Shown here: in pieces, positions 6,172 through 11,770 of the stretch
How positions within the stretch are numbered: the first letter of the stretch is position 1
Layout of the letters: each line of letters starts with the position of its first letter
Source of the DNA: Caldisericia bacterium
GTDB taxonomy: Bacteria; Caldisericota; Caldisericia; UBA6126; JAGPKI01
Direction: 5' to 3'
Assembly (NCBI GenBank): GCA_018054005.1
Contig: JAGPKI010000035.1
Coordinates: 1-11,770 of the forward strand
Length of the DNA: 11,770 nt
Made by a program: the position numbers and the translations under genes
The notes under the pieces: generated by a model
Told to the model about the DNA's origin: nothing
Seen by the model: the letters and a program-made list of their open reading frames with translations, nothing else
The model's database searches: none

Positions 6172-6965
6172 GCAACAATTATGATTTCATCTTAGATACA
6201 TTAAAATATTCTTATTCATCTGTATCTACATATGCAAATTGTCCTTTCTCGTTTAAACTATCTTATATTGAGATGGTTGACCGAGAGCAAAATTTCTTTT
6301 CTGACTACGGCTCTTTAATCCACGCATGTATAGAGCAATATTTCAGAAATAACTTGGATTCATTTGAGCTTATTGAATATTATGATGAAATGTACGATAA
6401 GTACATAAAAAATCCGCCACCGCCATACCCCCCTGGGATGGAGGAAAGATACCGAGAAAGTGGCAGAGAGTTTTTCTCTGGTTTTAGTTTTGAAAGAGAA
6501 AAATATAATGTCTTGGATGTCGAAGACACCGTTGAATTCTCCTTACCTTCTGGAGTATCTTTTACTGCCAGACCAGATTTAGTTTTACAGGATAAAAAGA
6601 CAAATAAAATTTATCTATTTGATTATAAATCATCGGTAGTATTTAAAACAGATAAATTTGGGAATGAAAAAGTAGATATAAAGAAATTAGAGGGATATAC
6701 AACACAAGCTTATATATACGCATATGCCCTTAGAAAGAAAAAGAATTATAAAATTTCAAACATAATTATTTGGTTTACTCGCCCTGAAAAAAAGCATGTT
6801 ATAAAATGGAACAAAAAAGATGAAGACAAGGCTATTACTTGGATTGAGACTCAAATTGAGAAAATAAAAGCTGATGAAGAGTTCTTATACAACAATTCCA
6901 ATCAATTCTTTTGCCAAAACTTATGTAATGTTAGAAATTCATGCCCTTTTTGGAGTAGAGTATAA
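6159..6965 (+). CDS. Cas4/AddB-like PD-(D/E)XK nuclease with predicted Fe-S cluster
   Basis: This 268-residue protein carries the RecB/Cas4-type nuclease signature in order: GSLIH with His55, PDL with Asp140, DYK with Asp155 and Lys157, and the QAYIYAY helix with Gln183. Cys28 near the N-terminus and Cys252, Cys256 and Cys262 near the C-terminus match the four-cysteine 4Fe-4S 'staple' known in AddB and Cas4. No helicase domain or other CRISPR gene is present. Between primase-helicase and polymerase it probably resects or trims DNA ends during replication or recombination. A proline run (86-92) sits in a loop. The start is uncertain: GTG 6159 overlaps the helicase gene by 13 bases, TTG 6168 by 4, and neither has a good Shine-Dalgarno, so translation is likely coupled. 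Confidence 0.87.
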   Translation: MGKLSNNYDFILDTLKYSYSSVSTYANCPFSFKLSYIEMVDREQNFFSDYGSLIHACIEQYFRNNLDSFELIEYYDEMYDKYIKNPPPPYPPGMEERYRESGREFFSGFSFEREKYNVLDVEDTVEFSLPSGVSFTARPDLVLQDKKTNKIYLFDYKSSVVFKTDKFGNEKVDIKKLEGYTTQAYIYAYALRKKKNYKISNIIIWFTRPEKKHVIKWNKKDEDKAITWIETQIEKIKADEEFLYNNSNQFFCQNLCNVRNSCPFWSRV

Positions 6966-6967
6966 CA

Positions 6968-9235
6968 ATGGAGACATATGCCTTTGATATAGAATGTTTT
7001 AAAAATTTATTTGTCGCATCTTTTAAGAATATAAATAATAGGGAAGAAAAGCATACTTTTATTATTGGTCTTGGGTATGATGATAGAGAGCAAGTTAAGG
7101 ATTTTTTTTCTAAAGAGCTAACCTTAGTTGGTTATAATTCTGAATCATATGACTGCCCAATGATAAGGTGTTTGCTTGATAACAATTCAGATAATATAAA
7201 CAAAGTTTTATTTGATTTATCAACAAAATTAGTAGATGACAACTTTAGAAGAGATACGAGTATTCTAAAATTACGGTACCCAAAGACAAAGTCTTCCTGG
7301 GAAAGTATTGATTTAATGAAAATGATGGCATTTGACAAGGTTGGCGTTTCTTTAAAACAAATAGCTATTAATTTAAAATGGGGAAAGATTCAAGATATTC
7401 CTATTGAGCCGTTTCAGAGTGTTAGTAAGAAAGACTTGAATTTAATTATAGAGTATAACTTGAATGATGTTGATATTACAGTCGCATTGTACGACGCCGT
7501 AAAAGAAAAACTAGAGTTTAGAAAAAGTCTTTCAAATATCTATGGGGTGGATTTTTCTTCTGCTTCTGATTCAAAAATAGCAAATTTGATATTGGAAAAA
7601 TACTTTGTAGAAGAAACTTATGCAGATATGGAGAAAATAAAGAAACTTAGAACACCAGCAAAGAAGGTACTCCTTGGGGAATGTATTGCTCCATATATTT
7701 CTTTTGAGAATGCTACATTAAAAGAGCTTTATGACAAAATTTCTTCAACTTATGTGTATGATTATAATAAATATAAATATACTGAAGAAATATATTTTGC
7801 TGGATGTAAATTTTCGCTTGGCATCGGTGGTCTTCATACAAATGACGAACCAGGAGTTTTTATATCTGATGATAAGTATTTAATTCAGGATATGGATGTA
7901 GCAAGTTATTATCCAAACATAATTATAAATAACAAATATTATCCCGCACACCTTGGGGAACCATTTATAAATATTCTCAAACGTCTTACACAAGAAAGAA
8001 TCGAGGCAAAGGAAAAAGGAGACAAAGTAAAGTCAGAGGCTTTAAAAATTACTATTAACTCTTTATTTGGAAAGCTTGGCTCTGATGTATTTTGGCTATA
8101 TGACCCTAAAAAAATGCTATCTACTACAATTACAGGGCAACTTGGTCTTCTTATGCTTGTAGAAAAATTATACAACGCTGGAATATCTGTTATTAGTGCT
8201 AATACAGATGGTATTGTGTGCAAGATAGACAGGTCTTTATTAGAAGAATATAAAAAAGTTACAGATGCATGGGCAAAATTAACAAATTTGTCTTTAGAAT
8301 TTACTCCCTATTCGTTGTATGTTAGAAGGGATGTAAATTCTTATGTAGCTGTAAAACAGAATGGTGGTGGTATAAAAGAAAAAGGTATATTTATTTCTGA
8401 CATTGATTTGAAAAAGTCTTATAGAATGCCAATTGTTGCCAAAGCTCTAAAAAATTATTTTATTAATAAAATACCTGTTATGGAGACATTAGAAAGTTCA
8501 ACTGACATCATGGACTTTTGTATATCTCAAAAAACTGGAGCAAATTTTGTAATGGAGTTACATACAACAGAGGGCATACAAGAGCTTCAAAAAACAAACA
8601 GATTTTATATATCTAACTCTGGTGGCGCCATTATGAAAAGAGATAAAACAACAGGTAAGCTTATAGGGCTATATGTCGGAAATAACGTTAGAATTTTGAA
8701 TGATTATAATCCAAATGATTCCTTTGAGGATTATGATGTAAATTTATCCTTTTATTATAATGAAGTAATTAAAATTATAGAAGAAATAGAGCCAAAGCAA
8801 ACCGTTTTATTTGATATAAATGAATTTTCCGCTGACAAAACTGTTGCTAAAAGTAAAACATCTTTTTCTTCATATAATGTAAATGAAAATACAGCTTCTA
8901 ATTTGAATAAATTAGGAAAGAATCAATTTTTAAAAAGAATATCCGAGATAGTAGCCTCAGGGGAAAGAGTTGAAGATATAAGCTCAAGGTATATATATGT
9001 TTATGAATTTAATCACAGTAACATGAAAATAACATTTTATTGCCTGAAAAAAGGAATATATGACGAAATACTTGTAGACAAAAAAGCATATAAAGACAAA
9101 AGAATAGAGCCAGGGCAAGTATTGTACTGCTCTCAATTTGCTCAATCTCCAGATGGGTATATTTTAAAAGATTATAAAGTATGTACAAAGTTCGAAGAAA
9201 AGCAAAATTATGAAAAAAGTCTCTTGACTTTTTAG
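6968..9235 (+). CDS. Family B DNA polymerase with 3'-5' exonuclease
   Basis: This 755-residue polymerase has an N-terminal proofreading domain with Exo I (Asp7-Ile-Glu9), Exo II (Asn57...Tyr61-Asp62) and Exo III (Tyr163...Asp167). The polymerase domain has motif A (DVASYYP, Asp310), motif B (KITINSLFG, Lys360 to Gly368) and motif C at 412-414. Motif C reads Asn-Thr-Asp rather than the textbook Asp-Thr-Asp. The second Asp (Asp414), the metal ligand, is kept, and Asn-Thr-Asp-Gly is a form I recall in some phage polymerases. Roughly 110 residues at the C-terminus (about 640-755) lie beyond the usual thumb and are unassigned. No protein-priming terminal-protein domain is evident, fitting use with the PrimPol-helicase. 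GGAG at 6952-6955 precedes ATG 6968. The last codons hold the -35 box of P3, and the gene closes unit 2. Confidence 0.92.
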   Translation: METYAFDIECFKNLFVASFKNINNREEKHTFIIGLGYDDREQVKDFFSKELTLVGYNSESYDCPMIRCLLDNNSDNINKVLFDLSTKLVDDNFRRDTSILKLRYPKTKSSWESIDLMKMMAFDKVGVSLKQIAINLKWGKIQDIPIEPFQSVSKKDLNLIIEYNLNDVDITVALYDAVKEKLEFRKSLSNIYGVDFSSASDSKIANLILEKYFVEETYADMEKIKKLRTPAKKVLLGECIAPYISFENATLKELYDKISSTYVYDYNKYKYTEEIYFAGCKFSLGIGGLHTNDEPGVFISDDKYLIQDMDVASYYPNIIINNKYYPAHLGEPFINILKRLTQERIEAKEKGDKVKSEALKITINSLFGKLGSDVFWLYDPKKMLSTTITGQLGLLMLVEKLYNAGISVISANTDGIVCKIDRSLLEEYKKVTDAWAKLTNLSLEFTPYSLYVRRDVNSYVAVKQNGGGIKEKGIFISDIDLKKSYRMPIVAKALKNYFINKIPVMETLESSTDIMDFCISQKTGANFVMELHTTEGIQELQKTNRFYISNSGGAIMKRDKTTGKLIGLYVGNNVRILNDYNPNDSFEDYDVNLSFYYNEVIKIIEEIEPKQTVLFDINEFSADKTVAKSKTSFSSYNVNENTASNLNKLGKNQFLKRISEIVASGERVEDISSRYIYVYEFNHSNMKITFYCLKKGIYDEILVDKKAYKDKRIEPGQVLYCSQFAQSPDGYILKDYKVCTKFEEKQNYEKSLLTF

Positions 9236-9239
9236 TCAA
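9214..9239 (+). promoter_or_regulatory. Two overlapping inverted repeats at the polymerase stop and P3 -35 box
   Basis: AAAAAGTC (9214-9221) pairs with GACTTTTT (9226-9233) over a 4-base loop, and TTGACT (9224-9229) pairs with AGTCAA (9234-9239), also over 4 bases. The two hairpins share bases and exclude each other. The second dyad contains the whole -35 box of P3, so it could be an operator half-site pair. The first is a weak A/U-rich hairpin that might slow readthrough from the polymerase gene. No long U-run follows, so it is not a classical terminator. Confidence 0.4.
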
Positions 9240-9252
9240 AGTGTGGTATAAT
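9224..9252 (+). promoter_or_regulatory. Promoter P3: -35 TTGACT and extended -10
   Basis: TTGACT at 9224-9229, a 17-base spacer and TATAAT at 9247-9252, with TGG at 9244-9246. Transcription should start near 9258-9260, 20 or so bases before ATG 9280. The -35 box lies inside the last codons of the polymerase gene. The architecture matches P1 and P2, so all three units are probably read by the host vegetative RNA polymerase. Confidence 0.88.
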
Positions 9253-9279
9253 ATGATTCTATTTCAAAGGAGTAACTAT

Positions 9280-10266
9280 ATGGCTGGACTTGATTTTGAT
9301 GATGTATTGGTGGTTCCGCAAGTGTCGGATGTATATTCAAGAGATTTAGTTGATATTTCTGTTAATTTACCTAAAGGGCAACATTTGTCTTTTCCGCTTT
9401 TTGCATCCCCCATGGTAGGTGTAACAGATGGGCAATTTGTAAAAAGATTGTCGGCTTTGGGTGGATTAGGAATAATCCACCGATTTTATCCTTCAAGAGA
9501 AGAACAAATTGCTGACATAAAAAATAACTTGACCATGGGGGATAAATTTGGTATTGCTATAAAAATCGGGGAAACCAATATAGAAGAGCTTATAGACTTA
9601 AACCCTGCAATTTTACTTGTAGATACAGCCAACGGGTATACTAGCAAATTATATAACTATTGTGAGCATATAGCTAATTATATTTTATCGCATAATCATT
9701 ATTGTAATTTAATGGCAGGTAATGTTGCTACAGAAGATGGCTATGTAAGACTAGCTAACGCTGGGTGTAACATAATAAGAGTTGGGATAGGAGGTGGTAG
9801 TGTATGTAGCACAAGAAATGTAACCGGTGTTGGAATTCCAAACATAACAGCTATTCTATTGTGTGCAGAAGCAAAAGCATCAAGAGGAGAATCAGCTCCG
9901 AAAATAGCAATTGATGGGGGCATTCGTTCATCTGGAGATTTTGTAAAGGCAGTAGTTGCTGGGGCAGATTATGGAATTGCTGGAAAATTATTTTCGCAAT
10001 GTTATGAATCTCCTAATAAAGGAACTCTCTACGGCATGGCCGCTGTTCAAAACATGAAAAATTTAAATATAAAAATAAAATCGGTAGAGGGTTTTGATAT
10101 TCCAATTGAAAAAGAATATTCATTGGAAAATTTTGTAAGTGAATTTGGGTATGGAATTAAATCTGCCGGTACATATATTGGAGCTAAAAATTTAAAAGAA
10201 TTTAGTGAAAAAGGAATGTTTATAGAAGTTGGAGATTCATCCATAAAGAAAAACATCTATCATTGA
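9280..10266 (+). CDS. guaC: GMP reductase-like enzyme (IMPDH/GMPR family, no CBS domains)
   Basis: This 328-residue TIM-barrel protein belongs to the IMPDH/GMP reductase family. It opens with LDFDDVLVVPQ and has the substrate loop GGGSVCSTRNVTGVGIP (171-187) with catalytic Cys176 and Thr178, and the phosphate-binding DGGIRSSGD (212-220). The C-terminal part favours GMP reductase: YGMAA (251-255), SVEG with Glu270 where reductases have their catalytic Glu, and SAGTYIGAKNLKE (295-307). The Arg-Tyr pair of the IMPDH flap and the CBS domains are absent. GMP reductase makes IMP from GMP with NADPH, shifting guanine towards adenine nucleotides. The frame is open upstream to ATG 9241, but that would overlap the -10 box, and AAAGGAG (9266-9272) fits ATG 9280. 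First gene of unit 3. IMPDH-like or novel purine activity remains possible. Confidence 0.82.
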   Translation: MAGLDFDDVLVVPQVSDVYSRDLVDISVNLPKGQHLSFPLFASPMVGVTDGQFVKRLSALGGLGIIHRFYPSREEQIADIKNNLTMGDKFGIAIKIGETNIEELIDLNPAILLVDTANGYTSKLYNYCEHIANYILSHNHYCNLMAGNVATEDGYVRLANAGCNIIRVGIGGGSVCSTRNVTGVGIPNITAILLCAEAKASRGESAPKIAIDGGIRSSGDFVKAVVAGADYGIAGKLFSQCYESPNKGTLYGMAAVQNMKNLNIKIKSVEGFDIPIEKEYSLENFVSEFGYGIKSAGTYIGAKNLKEFSEKGMFIEVGDSSIKKNIYH

Positions 10267-10276
10267 TAGGAGTAGA

Positions 10277-10603
10277 ATGGCAATTAGTAAAAGATTTATT
10301 TCTCTGCTTGATGAAATTAAAGATATTCACGAAAGAAAGAATGCAGGATATGCTGGGAACAATGAAGACCCTTTTATAAACTTTAAGAATTCAAAGCTTT
10401 TTGGTGTATCACCTTTCAAAGGGTGCCTAATTAGAATGTCGGATAAGTTTATGCGTATTGCAAATCTTTCTCAAAACGAGGATAACGACAAAGTAGGGGA
10501 ATCGATAACAGATACTCTTATGGACTTAGCAAATTACGCACTAATTGCTATCTGCCTGTATGAGGAAGAAAATAAAAAATTGGAAAAGGAGAAAAATGGA
10601 TAA
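10277..10603 (+). CDS. DUF1599 / nucleotide modification-associated domain 1 (Nmad1)-like protein
   Basis: This 108-residue all-helical protein shows the pattern I associate with the DUF1599 (Nmad1) family: a helix ending KNAGYAG (21-27), an FINF segment (33-36), then RMSDKFMRIANL (53-64) and a helix with Glu75, Asp79 and Asp83 (GESITDTLMDLANYAL). The acidic E...D...D spacing and DLANYAL also recall MazG-like NTP pyrophosphatases, which bind Mg-nucleotides. The family's function is unproven; it was predicted from phage gene neighbourhoods to act in nucleotide or DNA modification. Here it lies between a GMP reductase-like gene (10 bases upstream) and a ribonucleotide reductase (8-base overlap), consistent with a role in dNTP metabolism. 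AGGAG (10268-10272) lies only 4 bases before ATG. The C-terminal tail is Lys/Glu-rich. Confidence 0.68.
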   Translation: MAISKRFISLLDEIKDIHERKNAGYAGNNEDPFINFKNSKLFGVSPFKGCLIRMSDKFMRIANLSQNEDNDKVGESITDTLMDLANYALIAICLYEEENKKLEKEKNG

Positions 10604-11770
10604 AAAAGAAATAGCTAGTAGATTTAAACCAGTTAGGCCAGTATCAAAAATGGCAGAGCAAATATTAAAAAAGAGGTATTATAAAGAAGGTGAAAAAGCC
10701 TGGGAAGATGTTGCTAATCGTGTTGTAGATGACATTGCCTCGGATTGGAATGAAGATGACAAAGAAATAATTCGTCAAATGATAATAAACAGGTACATGG
10801 TTCCAAATTCTCCGTGCTTGGTTAATGCTGGAAATCCAAATGGTGGTAAACTGGCATGTTTTGTTGTTGATTTTAAAGATACAATTGAAGACATCTATAA
10901 AACTAAATTAGATTTTGCTCTTATTGCTCGTAAAGGTGGCGGATGTGGCACTACTCTCTCTAAGATTCGCCCTGAGGGGGCAAAGGTCGCTGGAAGTACG
11001 CATGGATACGCCGGAGGACCTGTAAAATTTGCAGATACAATTTCTCACGATATGGATGCTTTGACGCAGGCAGGGTTCCGTCAAATGGCGATGCTTTTCT
11101 CTATGTCTGTATACCACCCTGATATTATTAAATTTATTAACGCCAAAGCAGAAGAAGGTAGAATTGAGAATGCCAATCTCTCTGTTATGGTAGATGATAA
11201 TTTTATGCGCATGGTTGAACAAGATAAAACATATTGGACTCAATTCAATGGAGAAAAATACAATGAATATCGAGCTCGTGATATTTTTGATATGATTGTG
11301 GAAGGAATGTGGAGGGGAGGAGAACCAGGCCTATTGTTTTATGATAGAATTAATGATTCCCCGTATAAGTATACCGGGCAAATTGTAGAAACAACAAACC
11401 CATGCTTGGATAAGGACACTCTTTTGTGGGACGGGGATAGATATGTAAAAATATCAGAAAATCCAAAGACATTTAAATCTTGGAAAACGGGAGAAAAGGA
11501 AACAATTAGATTATATACAAATATTGGATACCAGATAATTCTTACTCCAGACCATAAAATAATGCTTGCAGATGGCTCGTTTATTGAGGCAAAAGATTCT
11601 TTGGGGAAAGAAATCATGTGGAAAGGCGATAGAGGCCCCGAATTAGCAGTTACTATTTCCGGAATAAAACCAATGGGGATTAGAGAAGTTTGGGATTTCT
11701 CTAATGAAGTTCATTACAATACAGCTAACGGGGGTTTTGTTGTTCACAACTGCGGTGAAGAACCAATGCC
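10596..11770 (+). CDS. nrdJ: Class II (B12-dependent) ribonucleotide reductase, intein-containing, 3' partial
   Basis: The frame runs off the window after 391 complete codons. Extein residues 1-269 match the N-terminal half of adenosylcobalamin-dependent reductases: PNSPCLVNAG (70-79), KLACFVV with Cys88 as the probable first redox Cys, the RKGGGCGTTLSKIRP glycine loop (112-126), GPVKFAD, FRQMAMLF, and then ETTNP (265-269). After splicing the chain would continue CGEEPMP, rebuilding the NPCGE active-site loop, whose Cys carries the thiyl radical. The enzyme reduces ribonucleotides to deoxynucleotides without oxygen, which suits an anaerobic or facultative host. No ATP-cone domain is seen before residue 60. 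ATG 10596 follows AAAAGGAG and overlaps the preceding gene by 8 bases. Residues 270-385 are an intein (separate entry). Class II is preferred over class I from motif style; a downstream B12 region would confirm it. Confidence 0.9.
   Translation, partial: MDKKEIASRFKPVRPVSKMAEQILKKRYYKEGEKAWEDVANRVVDDIASDWNEDDKEIIRQMIINRYMVPNSPCLVNAGNPNGGKLACFVVDFKDTIEDIYKTKLDFALIARKGGGCGTTLSKIRPEGAKVAGSTHGYAGGPVKFADTISHDMDALTQAGFRQMAMLFSMSVYHPDIIKFINAKAEEGRIENANLSVMVDDNFMRMVEQDKTYWTQFNGEKYNEYRARDIFDMIVEGMWRGGEPGLLFYDRINDSPYKYTGQIVETTNPCLDKDTLLWDGDRYVKISENPKTFKSWKTGEKETIRLYTNIGYQIILTPDHKIMLADGSFIEAKDSLGKEIMWKGDRGPELAVTISGIKPMGIREVWDFSNEVHYNTANGGFVVHNCGEEPM
11403..11750 (+). other. Mini-intein, 116 aa, in the nrdJ active-site loop
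   Basis: This in-frame insertion has every residue needed for class 1 protein splicing. Cys1 opens block A (CLDKDTLLWDG). Block B is LTPDH with Thr48 and His51. Block F is VWDF...VHYN with Asp98 and His104. Block G ends GGFVVHN with His115-Asn116, and the +1 residue is Cys. Only about 24 residues separate blocks B and F, so there is no homing endonuclease and none of its LAGLIDADG motifs. At 116 residues it is near the lower size limit of functional inteins known to me. The flanks join to NP|CGEEPMP, placing the +1 nucleophile on the reductase's thiyl-radical Cys. All four intein Arg codons are AGA, while the extein uses CGN for about half of its Arg, which may hint at a separate origin; the numbers are small. 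Confidence 0.95.

Noticed and set aside
6412..6440. C-rich stretch as a regulatory element
   Set aside because: It encodes a proline run (residues 86-92) in frame with the nuclease, so coding explains it.
6159..6965. Cas4-like gene as part of a CRISPR-Cas system
   Set aside because: No repeat-spacer array and no other cas gene are visible; replication genes flank it on both sides.
9241..9279. Upstream ATG start for the GMP reductase-like gene
   Set aside because: It would overlap the P3 -10 box, adds residues not found in the family, and the ribosome binding site AAAGGAG fits ATG 9280.
9280..10266. Classical IMP dehydrogenase
   Set aside because: The CBS domains and the flap Arg-Tyr pair are missing, and the C-terminal motifs match GMP reductase better.
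9280..10603. Diaminopurine (Z-genome) pathway
   Set aside because: No PurZ-type succinyltransferase or DatZ-like phosphohydrolase is in the window, and the polymerase is family B, not the family A type usually linked to Z-genomes.
10908..11617. Long minus-strand open frames opposite nrdJ
   Set aside because: They lie antisense to a well-conserved reductase and intein, lack ribosome binding sites and encode no recognisable protein.
11403..11750. Homing endonuclease inside the nrdJ intein
   Set aside because: Only about 24 residues lie between splicing blocks B and F, and no LAGLIDADG, HNH or GIY-YIG motif is present.

Overview
This window looks like part of the early region of a tailed double-stranded DNA phage (or prophage) of a low-GC, Gram-positive host, most likely a Bacillota/Clostridia member. 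The support is AT-rich sequence, heavy AGA/ATA codon use, AGGAG-type ribosome binding sites before most genes, consensus sigma-A type promoters, and tightly packed genes all on the + strand. The gene set (annealing recombinase, SSB, replication initiator, primase-helicase, Cas4/AddB-like nuclease, family B polymerase, nucleotide metabolism) is a phage replication module. No host housekeeping genes, tRNAs or structural genes are visible, so the host assignment is inference.

Layout. Positions 1-341 hold the tail of a small zinc-binding-type protein overlapping an 83-residue unknown. Three well-formed promoters (TTGAC[A/T], 17-bp spacer, extended TGG-TA[T/G]AAT) then mark three transcription units. 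Unit 1 (from about 385 to 2963) encodes a small helical protein, a PD-(D/E)XK-type nuclease, an unknown protein, a Sak4-like RecA-fold annealing ATPase and SSB: a recombination module. Unit 2 (about 3014 to 9235) encodes a winged-helix replication initiator, a PrimPol-DnaB primase-helicase fusion, a Cas4/AddB-like nuclease with a predicted Fe-S cluster, and a family B DNA polymerase: nearly a whole replisome. Unit 3 (about 9259 to beyond the window) encodes a GMP reductase-like enzyme, a DUF1599/Nmad1-type small protein and an adenosylcobalamin-dependent (class II) ribonucleotide reductase: nucleotide supply and remodelling. No stretch longer than about 100 bases lacks a gene.

The most striking feature is at the right edge. 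The ribonucleotide reductase is interrupted by a complete 116-residue mini-intein placed exactly between the Pro and the catalytic thiyl-radical Cys of the NPCGE active-site motif, so the enzyme cannot work until the intein splices out. The second most striking is the unit 2 promoter. It lies inside a 20-bp inverted repeat with its -10 box in the loop, which could act as a terminator for upstream transcripts, an operator, or both.

The modules fit one phage life cycle: recombination and annealing, a self-encoded initiator, primase-helicase and polymerase, and dNTP production. The GMP reductase plus Nmad1-type pair hints at purine pool adjustment or DNA base modification, but no modification enzyme lies within this window.
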